From an uncultured Draconibacterium sp. (GTDB taxonomy: Bacteria; Bacteroidota; Bacteroidia; Bacteroidales; Prolixibacteraceae): a stretch of DNA of 64,000 nucleotides. Positions 25,683-35,100 of the stretch are shown piece by piece. Position 1 is the first letter of the stretch, and each line of letters opens with the position of its first letter. The stretch spans positions 2,653,001 through 2,717,000 of the forward strand of contig NZ_OY781981.1 in NCBI RefSeq assembly GCF_963677565.1, written 5' to 3'. The position numbers were made by a program, and so were the translations under genes. Below the pieces are notes generated by a model. That model saw only the letters and a list, made by a program, of their open reading frames with translations. It was not told where the DNA came from and did not search any database.

Positions 25683-26447
25683 ATGCGACAAAGTATCAGC
25701 TATCTGTTGTTAATAACTTGCGCGTTTTTCATCTTTTCATGTAAAACACAGTTTGTTCAAAAAAGTTATGAAACCGGCAATATCTCGGTGTCGGAGGAAA
25801 TTGGTGTAATGGATAGCAGCATAATTCAGCTTTATGCGCCATACAAAAATATCCTGGAAAAGGACATGAATCGTGTGTTGGCCATTTCTGAAGTTGAATT
25901 GGTAAAAGACAAACCCGAAAGTTTACTTACGAATTTTTTAGCTGACCTATTGCTTGAACAAGGAGCGGTGGTGGCTAAAGATCAACAACTGAATTTTACC
26001 CCTGCCGTATCGTTTTTTAATTACGGTGGAATTCGATCGTCATTGCCAAAAGGAGAAATTACGGTTGGAAATATTTTTGAGTTAATGCCTTTCGAAAATG
26101 AAATGGTATTGCTTGAACTGAAAGGCGAACAAATGCAGGCTTTCCTGGATTATATTGCCGATCATGGAGGAGGAAGCGTTGGCGGAGTGGAAATGGTTAT
26201 TTCAGGCGATAAAGCCACTGATGTAAAAATAGGAGGAGAGAAAATAGATTTCAATAAAAGTTACTGGCTGGTTACCAACGATTATGTGGCTGCCGGTGGC
26301 GACGGACTTGAAATGCTGGCCGAAAATCAGCAGTTTATAAACAGCGGAGAGAAAATACGTGATGCGATAATTGAGTACCTTGAAGGAGTGGCTAAAAAAA
26401 ATAAGCACGTTGATCCGAAACTGGATGGGAGGATAAGAAATGAATAG
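25683..26447 (+). CDS. 5'-nucleotidase C-terminal-domain lipoprotein
   Basis: The 254-aa protein has a lipoprotein signal ending FSC (Cys20). The rest matches the C-terminal substrate-binding domain of 5'-nucleotidases/UshA (NYGGIRSSLPKGEITVGN, LMPFENEMVLLELKG, and GGxGG-type loops later). The metallophosphatase domain is absent here and is encoded by the next gene, which overlaps this one by 8 bp. The two probably act together on nucleotides in the periplasm; the pairing is inferred from domain content and overlap. Confidence 0.85.
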   Translation: MRQSISYLLLITCAFFIFSCKTQFVQKSYETGNISVSEEIGVMDSSIIQLYAPYKNILEKDMNRVLAISEVELVKDKPESLLTNFLADLLLEQGAVVAKDQQLNFTPAVSFFNYGGIRSSLPKGEITVGNIFELMPFENEMVLLELKGEQMQAFLDYIADHGGGSVGGVEMVISGDKATDVKIGGEKIDFNKSYWLVTNDYVAAGGDGLEMLAENQQFINSGEKIRDAIIEYLEGVAKKNKHVDPKLDGRIRNE

Positions 26448-27348
26448 AAGAAGATTTATACGAAATGTGGCTGTCGGAACAGCAGGAATAACTTTAGGTG
26501 CAGTTCCATACGAACTTTTTGCTCACGAGGATTTTATTACAATATCCATTCTTCATACCAATGATATTCATTGTCATATAGAGCCTTTTACGGGTAGCAA
26601 CGAAAGATATGACAATAAAGGAGGACTGGCTCGTATTGCACAATTGGCAGCTATTCAAAGGCAAAAAAATCCAAATACATTATTGCTCGATGCCGGAGAT
26701 ATGTTTCAGGGAACACCTTACTTTAATTATTTCAAAGGCGAGTTAATGTTAAAGGTGATGAGTGAGGCCGGTTACGATGCAAGTACTATTGGTAATCACG
26801 AATTTGACAACGGATTGCAGGGGATAAAAGACCCGCTGCCAAATGCTCAATTTCCAATCATTTCTTCGAATTACGATTTCTCGGATACCATTTTATCGGG
26901 TAGTTTTCCCGAATACAAAATTTTTAAGCGCGACGGTGTAAAAATCGGAATTTACGGGGTAGGTATCGAGTTGGAAAACCTGGTTGGCAAGAAAAATTAC
27001 GGAGCAACCGTTTATAACGATCCGGTGGTTGTTGCACAGCGAATAGAAAGTTTCCTGAAAAATGACAAGAAATGCGATTTGGTGATCTGTCTTTCGCATA
27101 TCGGATTACGCTATCGCGATAATAAAGTAAGCGATATGGTTCTTGCCGCAGAAACATCATTTACAGATTTAATTATTGGCGGACACACGCACTCGTATCT
27201 CGAAAAACCGCTGGAAGAAAAGAACAAACTCGGACAGCCTGTAATTGTAAACCAAGCCTGGTGGGGTGGGCTTGTGGTTGGAAAAGTTGATTTTGTTTTC
27301 GAAAAATCTAAAAAGAATAAAAAAGCAGTTTATTCTGATTTGCTATAA
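26440..27348 (+). CDS. 5'-nucleotidase N-terminal metallophosphatase domain protein (Tat-type signal)
   Basis: The 302-aa protein begins NRRRFIRNVAVGTAGITLG, a twin-arginine-like signal. It continues with the calcineurin-type metallophosphatase signature of UshA/5'-nucleotidases: LHTNDIHCHIEP, DAGDMFQGTPYFNYF, TIGNHEFDNG, LSHIG and GGHTHS. The C-terminal binding domain is missing but is encoded by the gene just upstream, with overlapping coding ends. The dimetal active site therefore sits on a separate polypeptide from the substrate-binding domain. Bacteroidota often split this enzyme. Confidence 0.88.
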   Translation: MNRRRFIRNVAVGTAGITLGAVPYELFAHEDFITISILHTNDIHCHIEPFTGSNERYDNKGGLARIAQLAAIQRQKNPNTLLLDAGDMFQGTPYFNYFKGELMLKVMSEAGYDASTIGNHEFDNGLQGIKDPLPNAQFPIISSNYDFSDTILSGSFPEYKIFKRDGVKIGIYGVGIELENLVGKKNYGATVYNDPVVVAQRIESFLKNDKKCDLVICLSHIGLRYRDNKVSDMVLAAETSFTDLIIGGHTHSYLEKPLEEKNKLGQPVIVNQAWWGGLVVGKVDFVFEKSKKNKKAVYSDLL

Positions 27349-27358
27349 TAAATTTTCA

Positions 27359-28957
27359 ATGCCTATGAAAAGAATTCACAGGCTGTTATTTTCCGTAAGT
27401 TCCGGAGTATTATTAAGCTTGCCTTGGCTAGGCTTACCTGGCTGGATACTTTTTTTTGCTTTCGTACCATTACTTTATCTCGAAAATTTCTTTTTTAAAT
27501 ACAAGAAAGGATTTCCTTCTGTTTCACTTTGGGGGCATATTTTTCTGGCTGCAACAATCTGGAACGTCCTCGCGTCGTGGTGGATGACAAAAGTGTCGTT
27601 GGCAGGAGTTGGAGCGGCTATGATTTTTAATGCTTTTTTGATGTCGCTGGTATGGTGGGCTGCACATTCTATACGCCGAAAATTTTCTTCTGCATTAGGA
27701 TACATTGCATTGGTTTCTTTTTGGACAACGCTAGAATACCTGCAGTTTAATTGGGATATTGAATGGCCTTGTTTGCAACTGGGGAGCGGCCTTGCAAATA
27801 ATATTCAAATCATTCAATGGTATGAATACACCGGAGCTTTTGGTGGAACACTGTGGATTTTGCTTTTGAATATGGTATTGTTTAAGTTAGTTCGATCATA
27901 CCAGGAAAAAACACACTTGTTAAAAGTTAGGATAACCTATACAACGGCATTTAGCTTACTTATTTTGGTGCCCATTATTCAGTCGTTGTTTGTGTACCAT
28001 ACTTATAGTGAAAAAAAGGATCAGATAAATATTTCTATTGTTCAACCCAACGTCGATCCTTATACGGAGAAATTCGACATGGATTCGGAAGAACAAAAAC
28101 TAATGGATTTTATCCGTTTGGCAAATGAGGTTACAAACGGCAGCACCGATTTTATTGTTGGACCGGAAACACTTTTTGAGCATCAGTACCTTTGGAACGA
28201 GGATGATTTCAGATCAAATCATTTTCTTATGCAGGTTCAGCATTTTCTGAATAAATTTGAAAAAGCAGAAATGGTATTTGGTGTTTCATCATTTAAAGTT
28301 TATGAAGATGAGGATGAAATTACAGCTTCAGCCCAGAACAAAGATGGTGTAATTTACGACCGTTTTAATACGGCAATGCTTCTTAATAAAGTAGGAGAAA
28401 CACAGATTTACCATAAATCGAAACTGGTTGCAGGAGTAGAGAAAGTTCCTTATCAGAAGTATTTTTCGGTACTAAAAAACAGCTACATCGATTTGGGAGG
28501 AACATCCGGGACCTTGGGACGACAGGCAGAAGCTTCAAATTTAGTTTCGCAAAACGGAGTTGTTATAGCGCCTGTTATTTGCTTCGAGTCGGTATTTGGC
28601 CACTACGTAAGCGAATATGTAAAAAGGGGAGCGGAAGTAATATTTGTAATAACCAACGATGGCTGGTGGAAGAACTCACGAGGGTACAAACAGCATCTTT
28701 TATTTTCGCAGCTGCGGGCGATTGAAACAAGGCGTAGCATTGCACGGGCGGCTAATACAGGAACTTCGTGTTTTATTAATCAACGAGGGCAGGTATTACA
28801 AGCAACAAATTGGTGGAAAGAAGAGGCGATTACAGGATCAATTAATAAAAACGATAAATTGACCTATTACGCAAAGCATGGTGATTTTGTAGCCCGGTCG
28901 GCTGTTTTTGTAAGTGTAATGTTAGTGTTGTTGGTCTTTGTGAAGAGGTTCAGGTAA
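27359..28957 (+). CDS. lnt: apolipoprotein N-acyltransferase
   Basis: I chose the ATG at 27359 (532 aa; a second ATG at 27365). The open frame extends upstream into the phosphatase gene but that part has no Lnt features. About six N-terminal membrane helices (about 10-200) precede a C-terminal carbon-nitrogen hydrolase domain. Its catalytic triad is Glu in VGPETLFE, Lys in YHKSKLVAGVEKVP and Cys in PVICFESVFG. One more membrane helix closes the protein. Lnt adds the third acyl chain to lipoproteins in the inner membrane. Several lipoproteins are encoded nearby. Confidence 0.93.
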   Translation: MPMKRIHRLLFSVSSGVLLSLPWLGLPGWILFFAFVPLLYLENFFFKYKKGFPSVSLWGHIFLAATIWNVLASWWMTKVSLAGVGAAMIFNAFLMSLVWWAAHSIRRKFSSALGYIALVSFWTTLEYLQFNWDIEWPCLQLGSGLANNIQIIQWYEYTGAFGGTLWILLLNMVLFKLVRSYQEKTHLLKVRITYTTAFSLLILVPIIQSLFVYHTYSEKKDQINISIVQPNVDPYTEKFDMDSEEQKLMDFIRLANEVTNGSTDFIVGPETLFEHQYLWNEDDFRSNHFLMQVQHFLNKFEKAEMVFGVSSFKVYEDEDEITASAQNKDGVIYDRFNTAMLLNKVGETQIYHKSKLVAGVEKVPYQKYFSVLKNSYIDLGGTSGTLGRQAEASNLVSQNGVVIAPVICFESVFGHYVSEYVKRGAEVIFVITNDGWWKNSRGYKQHLLFSQLRAIETRRSIARAANTGTSCFINQRGQVLQATNWWKEEAITGSINKNDKLTYYAKHGDFVARSAVFVSVMLVLLVFVKRFR

Positions 28958-29562
28958 GGACAAAAAAAATCCGCACTAATCCATTGTGTAAAACCCCTGT
29001 ATAACAGGATTTGAGCGCCCGGCTGATCAAACTTCCACCGGTCCGAAGACTCATCCCGATAAATCGAGACTACAAGGCCTGTTTTAGCAACCATAAAGAG
29101 CTTACTCGGTTTAATTTTTTCTGTTGAGTTTACCAATTTATAGATCAATGCGGAAAATATTTTTTTCTCTTCAAAGAACTCGTTTTGTATAATCCAAATG
29201 TAGCTGTAAGCTTTGTTATATGCAAATTTTAGAGGTTAATTTTGATGAAATTTAGGGTAATGTATTGTTGGATAGTTTATTAAATATCGACCAATTTGCT
29301 CCCGTTTTGAAATTTTGAAAAGAGTTGTTTTACCACGTAGAATTTTATGATATGTATGTTTGTGTCAGTCTTGTTATTGAAGGTGATCATCTCTAAAATC
29401 TTATAGCTTTTTAAAACAAAAAGTACTGAACCTACAGTTTGAAAATATATGCTCAATTGCTGAATCAAAATAAGTTATTTCTTAGCAGAAATAAGAAATT
29501 TGGGCGGGAAGTATTTTCTTCGAATAGTTAATTTTAGATCATAAAAGATTAATACCTTACTA
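28958..29562. other. 605-bp gap with no convincing gene
   Basis: No frame of either strand in this stretch has a recognisable family or a credible start and length. The first 150 bp after lnt (to about 29110) are less A/T-rich than the rest and include a short imperfect palindrome (CCCTGTATAACAGG near 28998). The remainder is A/T-rich without repeats I can see. It might hold a decayed gene, but nothing allows it to be named. Confidence 0.5.
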
Positions 29563-29790
29563 ATGTTAGAAAATAGCCAGCATCGTTGGACATTCTTTCA
29601 TCTATTATGTAGATGTTCATATGAAAATCCTACAAAATTTTGTCCGCTAAACGATCAACGAAAATCAACAGTACTAGACAATTACATTTATGCAACTAAA
29701 ACCGTAAGTGACGAAGAAATTGCAAAAATTCTGGATTATCATTCTAACTGCATGAATAAACGAAGAAGTGAAAATATTTGTGTTGAGTAA
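29563..29790 (+). CDS. small Cys-containing hypothetical protein
   Basis: The 75-aa frame reads like a folded small protein: HRWTFFHLLCRC, then NPTKFCPLNDQRK, then SDEEIAKILDYHSNCMNKR. The four Cys and two His spaced along it could bind a metal or form disulfides. I have a faint recollection of similar Bacteroidota hypothetical proteins with the FHL-C-CPLN-SDEEI pattern, but no function. A good terminator lies 55 bp downstream. Confidence 0.55.
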   Translation: MLENSQHRWTFFHLLCRCSYENPTKFCPLNDQRKSTVLDNYIYATKTVSDEEIAKILDYHSNCMNKRRSENICVE

Positions 29791-29844
29791 TTGCAAGAAA
29801 TAGAATTCTTTAAAGGGCCGTGATATAGATGGCTTTATTTTGTT

Positions 29845-29877
29845 AAAAGCCTGTAAATTAGATTTTACAGGCTTTTT
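29845..29877. terminator. bidirectional terminator
   Basis: AAAAGCCTGTAAA (29845-29857) and TTTACAGGCTTTT (29864-29876) form a perfect 13-bp stem with a 6-nt loop and T-runs on both strands. It lies between the small plus-strand gene and the minus-strand tRNA-Arg, and can serve both. Confidence 0.9.
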
Positions 29878-29893
29878 GATTCGTGTGAAACTT

Positions 29894-29968
29894 TGGTGAT
29901 CCCACCGGGATTCGAACCCAGATCGCAAGAACCGGAATCTTGTATTCTATCCATTGAACTATGGGACC
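29894..29968 (-). tRNA. tRNA-Arg (anticodon CCG)
   Basis: Read on the minus strand, the acceptor 5' GGTCCCA (29968-29962) pairs with TGGGATC. The D-arm starts TAGTTCAATGG. The anticodon stem CAAGA/TCTTG encloses TTCCGGT (anticodon CCG), and the T-arm GGGTTCGAATCCC is complete. The 3' CCA is encoded (TGG at 29894-29896). CCG reads the Arg codon CGG. Confidence 0.95.
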
Positions 29969-30113
29969 GGTATTGGCTGCAAAAGTAACAAAATTCCCGA
30001 ATGTGCATGTCTAAAATTCAGGTTAGCTTACCAATAAATGTTGATAAAATACAGCAGTGGCTGATGCACTCATTTTTTTATATCGTTACATTTGTCCACA
30101 TAAACTATTGAAT

Positions 30114-30896
30114 ATGGAGAAGAGAGCCGCTTTGGCTTTAGAGAAGTTTAACAAGTATATTGATTCTTTTACAGGATTGGGAGAAGATCAGATAATAAAC
30201 TTGAAAATTAAGAAAGAACACTCTGTTAGAGTTGCCGGCCTTGCCGAGATGTTGGCCGGTAGAATGGAACTAAACGAAACAGAGACTTATTTAGCTTTTT
30301 TAATTGGTTTGTTTCATGATATTGGCAGGTTTAAACAGTTAGAAGAATACAACACTTTTAACGATGTGAAATCAGTGGATCATGCTGATTATGGCGTTGA
30401 AATCCTAAAAGAAAATAACTTCTTTGAATACCTTGATGAAGGACAGGTTAATATAATTCTTTTGGCTATTAGCCAGCATAATAAGCTGGGTTTACCCAAA
30501 AAAATGAGCGATAAGGAACGACTTTTTGCTCAATTGATAAGAGATGCTGATAAGCTGGATATTTTACGGGTAATAACAGATTATTACTCCAATCCTAAAG
30601 CTACTCCAAATCATACTTTAACCTGGGAAATGCCAAAAGGATCAGCAGTTTCACCAAAGGTTTCAAAACAGATATTAAAAGGGGATCTGGTCTCGAAAGA
30701 TACAGTGATAAACGAATTGGACATTAAAGTAATGCAACTTTCGTGGGTTTACGATTTGAACTACAGACCATCTTTTGAGTTAATGGTAGAGAATCGTTAC
30801 CTGGATAAGATCTACAATTCGATGCCGAAAAATGATACAGTAATCGAAATTTACAGAAAAGTAAAAGTTTACATAGAAAATAGGGTTATAGCCTGA
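30114..30896 (+). CDS. HD-domain phosphohydrolase
   Basis: The ATG at 30114 gives 260 aa; the longer frame from 30057 adds 19 residues with no support. The HD-superfamily metal residues are present: His in KKEHSVRVAGL, His-Asp in FLIGLFHDIGRFKQ, a His in AISQHNK and Asp in IRDADKLDIL. The arrangement resembles bacterial HD/HDIG-like single-domain hydrolases acting on nucleotides or phosphorylated small molecules; the substrate is unknown. It precedes the BFD-like gene by 58 bp. Confidence 0.82.
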   Translation: MEKRAALALEKFNKYIDSFTGLGEDQIINLKIKKEHSVRVAGLAEMLAGRMELNETETYLAFLIGLFHDIGRFKQLEEYNTFNDVKSVDHADYGVEILKENNFFEYLDEGQVNIILLAISQHNKLGLPKKMSDKERLFAQLIRDADKLDILRVITDYYSNPKATPNHTLTWEMPKGSAVSPKVSKQILKGDLVSKDTVINELDIKVMQLSWVYDLNYRPSFELMVENRYLDKIYNSMPKNDTVIEIYRKVKVYIENRVIA

Positions 30897-30954
30897 TGCA
30901 AAAACAAATAACCGTTTTTACACCACGACATAATCTTTTTAACCCGGAAAAATA

Positions 30955-31170
30955 ATGGCGAACAGATTGGTATGCATGTGTAATTTTGTTGATGAAAAGG
31001 AGATTAAACAACTGCTTGAAAAGGGAGTTGAATCTACCGCTCAGATTCAAACGTTAACACGTGCCGGTACGTCTTGTGGCCGGTGTTTACCCGTTATTGA
31101 CGATTTGGTTGAAAGTCATTTAAAAACAAAACCCAAGCCACAACAAGGAAAGTTGCGACTCGGGTTTTAA
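30955..31170 (+). CDS. BFD-like [2Fe-2S]-binding protein
   Basis: The 71-aa protein has cysteines at positions 7, 9, 41 and 44 (LVCMCN and GTSCGRCLP), the spacing of bacterioferritin-associated ferredoxin-like domains. These carry a [2Fe-2S] cluster and act in electron transfer, for example iron release from bacterioferritin. Its last 17 codons overlap the terminator hairpin of the facing porP-like gene, and the same 53 bases recur downstream of the second porP copy. The tail (after residue 54, KTKPKPQQGKLRLGF) may therefore have been shaped by that hairpin. Confidence 0.85.
   Translation: MANRLVCMCNFVDEKEIKQLLEKGVESTAQIQTLTRAGTSCGRCLPVIDDLVESHLKTKPKPQQGKLRLGF
31128..31168 (-). terminator. 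terminator of porP-like gene, copy 1
   Basis: Read on the minus strand, 17 consecutive bases can pair (three G-U pairs) around a 7-nt loop, followed by T-rich sequence. The hairpin lies inside the coding end of the convergent BFD-like gene. Confidence 0.85.
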
Positions 31171-31189
31171 ACACAACATCAAAGTATTT

Positions 31190-32137
31190 TTAGAAGTATC
31201 TTGGCGATACCACTTTTTCTTTCTTAAATCTAAGTTCGTACGAGATCATTACTTCGTGCGTACCATTGTTGTAATTCTGCAAATTTGTTGTAGAAAAATC
31301 AATGGCGTATCCCAACCGAAGTTTCTCTGCAAACAGGAACTGGGCAATAAAACCATACGAATCGCCTGAACGCCACATGGCACCTAGCCACAGTTTTTCT
31401 TTAATTAGGAAGTTACCTGTTAAATCGAGCTGAAGCGGAGTACCTGTTTCCGAGGTAAACGAGGCTTTTGTTAAAGCCGTTGGTTTGAATTTAACATTCT
31501 CGCCAAGGTCGAATACCGCTCCAGCGATCAGGAAGTAGTGACGCAGTTGTCCTTCTACCGAAAAATTGTCGTAATCATTATCAAAAGTACTGTTCACCAC
31601 TCTTGGTATCGAAAATCCCAGGTAAGCTCTTTTGCTGTAAAGGAATGCTCCCACACCAAAGTTTGGTTTTAGTTTCGAATCGATTTCTCCAACAAACGAA
31701 GGATCTCCCGGATCGAGAATGTTATGCAAAGCCAGGTTGTGCGAGTAATTGGTAAACCCACCTTTTAATCCCAGTCGTAAATTCAGTGTTTCACTTAAAG
31801 GTACGAGGTAGGAATAATCGGCAAACATATAAAACCGTTTTACGTATTGCACTTTATCGCTTATCAGGTTCAATCCCAGTGCCACTCTTTCGTTTTTGAG
31901 CGGAGCCTGGAACGAGAAGGAATATGTTTCGGGGGCACCATCAAACCCAGTCCACTGGTGACGGCCCAGTAACATAAAACCAACGGATTCCCATGTACCG
32001 GCATAAGCCGGGTTAATGGTTTGTGTATTGAACATGTATTGAGTATACATGGGGTCCTGCTGCGCATTAGAGGTAAATGCAGATAATACAATTGCCAGAA
32101 TCCCTAAACCTTTGATAATATTTAATTTTGCTTTCAT
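31190..32137 (-). CDS. PorP/SprF-family T9SS outer membrane protein (copy 1)
   Basis: The 315-aa protein has a signal peptide (ends SNAQ), then QDPMYTQYMFNTQTINPAYAG, the opening that defines the PorP/SprF family. Amphipathic beta strands of an outer-membrane barrel follow. These proteins assist secretion or surface attachment of T9SS cargo with gliding-motility-type (type B) C-terminal domains, and are usually encoded right after their cargo. Here it follows the 4635-aa adhesin by 46 bp on the same strand, which fits. The protein is identical to that encoded at 46699-47646. A strong terminator follows. Confidence 0.93.
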   Translation of the reverse strand: MKAKLNIIKGLGILAIVLSAFTSNAQQDPMYTQYMFNTQTINPAYAGTWESVGFMLLGRHQWTGFDGAPETYSFSFQAPLKNERVALGLNLISDKVQYVKRFYMFADYSYLVPLSETLNLRLGLKGGFTNYSHNLALHNILDPGDPSFVGEIDSKLKPNFGVGAFLYSKRAYLGFSIPRVVNSTFDNDYDNFSVEGQLRHYFLIAGAVFDLGENVKFKPTALTKASFTSETGTPLQLDLTGNFLIKEKLWLGAMWRSGDSYGFIAQFLFAEKLRLGYAIDFSTTNLQNYNNGTHEVMISYELRFKKEKVVSPRYF

Positions 32138-32183
32138 CGTTTTAAATTTTTTTCAGATTTAACATTCATTAATTATTAATCAA

Positions 32184-35100
32184 TTAATTATTTAGGAATA
32201 TTGTTCCGGTAACCGGTTCTTTACCACCGCTATTAAAGTATAGGATGTAGAAATAGGTTGCCGCAGGCAGTTTGTCGTTACCAATCTGCATATCGTGCAT
32301 CGAAGTTCCGTTCCACCATGCATCGGTGCTTCCCCAACGCGTAACATTACCATAGTTTTCCTGTTCGTATACCTGGTTACCCCAACGGTTAAAGATCTCA
32401 ATTCTTGCCTCGGGATAAAGCTCTTCGAAGGTCTGTTCACCTTCAGCGCAAACAAATCTCATTTCGAAGTAATCGTTGTAACCATCCTCGTTCGGAGAGA
32501 ATCCGTCAGGGATGATAAGTTCGCATCCTTCAGCTTCTTGAGGATCTGTGATAACAGGAGGATCGATAATATCTCTCCAGTCGCGGATATTGTTAGCAGT
32601 ATCAGCCGCCATATCCTGCAATGGTGCGTAAGAACCAATTGCATTTTGTCCGTGTAACCATTCTTCGCTGGTATCGTATGAGTCGTATGGATCAAACAGC
32701 CCATCACCGTCAGCATCAGTAGATCCAATATTTGTATCAGCAATTGTATCGTGCGGTGCAGCATCCCAACCTTCTATCCAGTCTTCAATTCCATCACCAT
32801 CGGAATCAATATCCAGGTAGTCTGGAGTACCATCCTGATCCATATCCAGCGGTTCGTAATAAACACCTTCATTTTCTGTGTCGTACTGGTCATCCCAACC
32901 ATCACCGTTAGAGTCCGAACCAAGAGGAGGATAGTAATCCCAATTATTATCTGTTCCTCCGCGTCTTTCAGCCTCTGCACCTTCAGCAATCGTTTGCTGC
33001 CATTCTATATTATCAGGAATACCGTCGTTATCAGAGTCAATATCCAGACGATCTACAATTCCGTCTCCGTCCGAATCAAGTGTTTCCTGGTTCAGCGCAT
33101 AAAGCTCTTCATCCACATCAAGAATACCATCATCGTCGTCGTCGATGTCATTTACATCAGGTATATCATCACAGTCGGTATCAATCAGTACTCTGATGGT
33201 TACCTCAGCAGTATCACAGATCGAAGTATTCAGGTTGTGACAAACAGAGTAGGTAAGTGTGATTATCAGTTCACTGGCATCTTCATTGATATAATCCAGT
33301 GTTCCGTCGGTAATAGTAACACCTTCAGGTAAATTGGTCAGTACACCGAAGTCTGAGTTTTCACGGGTGAATCCTTCGTCGTTGGCAAACAAATCGATGT
33401 CTCCTGTTACGGTTCCTCCCGGACAGTAAATCAATTCAAGATAATCGGCATTTGCTTTATAAAGTTCCGGATCACATTCGTATACACCTTCTTCAACAGT
33501 AACGGTTGATGTACAGGTTGAAACGTTTCCACATTCGTCGATTGCGGTTAAGGTAACCTGATTTTCGCCCAATCCACCACAATAAAAGAATTCCTGGCTA
33601 ATATACATGGTATCAATACCACAATTATCAGTTGAACCTCCATTGATGTCGTCAACAGTAATGGATGCCACACCATTTTCGTTGAGCTGAACAGTAATGT
33701 CGTTGCAGCTGATTACAGGAGCAACTGTGTCAAGTATGGTGATAATCTGAACCTGAGGTTCGGCCTCATTTCCACATTCATCAACCAGAGTCCAGGTACG
33801 TGTAATAATCCACTCGCCTGCACATGAACCTTGTTCTTGTATATCAGAGTATTCTGCATTCAGATCGGTACAGCAGGCGTCACTTTCGTCAGTTACATCG
33901 CCTGTTACTTCAACACTAACATCGTAATTGCATTCAGAGTCAGAGTATATAGTAATGTCTTCTGGTGCAGTAAATGTAGGAGCATCTTCGTCAACTACTC
34001 TGAATGTACCTGTAGTAGGTGTAAAGTTACCACACTCGTCGAAAGCGTAGAATGTAACAGTTACTTCACCAGAGTTGCAACAGGTAGTTTCAAAAGAAAT
34101 GTCTTCGTAATTATTTTCCCAGCTTACTTCGCCACAGCCATCAACAGCCTCGGCATATCCGTGGTTGTCTAACCATGCCTGAAGTGCAGCTTCGTAACCT
34201 TCCGGAGTACATTCCACAACCGGATTGCTTGCAGGTTCAATAATTTCAGGAGGCGTTGTATCTTCGATAGTAAATGTTGCTGAAACGGTATCTGTTACGA
34301 ACGGACCTGTAATAATTCCGGTAACCTTAATCGCTTTTGTTAAGCCACATAACGGAGTTTCGTCTTCCGAAATCCGGATCTTATAATCCGGATTTGAGCT
34401 TACATCAAATTGTGCATAGAACTCATTCCATTCAGCTTGATTACCATTACCGTCGCATTCCACGGTTTTATCGTAAACTTCTATTGTTTCGGCAGTACAA
34501 CTTACACCGAAGTCTTTGGTAAGATCCTGAGGAGAGCTTTCCGAAAGAAGTGCACTTTGCGGATTTTCGTTCGTAACTCCACAAGTTACATCGAAGTCGG
34601 CAGTAGTTGCATACATAGCACTACTTAATATACCAGACTTAGTTGTAGCTGGCAGGATTTTAACAAGACCTGAAGCACCTATAATAGTTGCCTGATCAGA
34701 CATGTTGGTGTCGAAATCGAGTTCTATATTGTAGGTGCCTAATTCAGCCGGTTTGTCACGCCAGTAACCAGTGAAACCTACAATAATGCTATCGATATAG
34801 CCTCCGGATCCTGTTACGATGATGTTAGGATTTAGTGCATTTCCAACACCTGCTTTATTCAACTCGCCTTCATCTTCAGGTTGATCGTAAGTTCCGTTGT
34901 TATTCAGGTCAATCCATTCCCATTCATCGAATGGAACAGCACCGTGTGCATCCGGAATGTTTTTAGTTACCAGGTCGTCGTCGTTGGAATCGTACCATTC
35001 ATCCTGAATTCCGTTGTTGTTTTTATCATACCATACCAGGTCACCAACAACCGGTCCGTTGTATTCTTCATACCCAAAGTTATGTGTCTGGAATTCACAA

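Larger units (their letters stand above)
31118..33984. repeat. 2867-bp direct repeat, copy 1
   Basis: Positions 31118-33984 recur at 46627-49493 (constant offset 15509). As far as I can compare, the two copies are identical. The left edge lies in the last codons of the BFD-like gene and the right edge inside the giant adhesin gene. It includes the whole porP-like gene and the last 600 codons of the giant gene. Confidence 0.95.

Noticed and set aside
28867..29148. 93-aa minus-strand frame after lnt
   Set aside because: Half of it is antisense to lnt and the other half has no recognisable family; it could be a decayed remnant but cannot be supported.
32751..33332. 193-aa plus-strand frame, also present at 48260-48841
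   Set aside because: It is the antisense of the DxDxDG calcium-binding region. The two copies are simply a result of the 2867-bp duplication.
31118..33984. Composite transposon bounded by the 2867-bp repeats
   Set aside because: The repeats contain no transposase and no inverted ends; they consist of adhesin and porP-like coding sequence, so homologous duplication is the better explanation.
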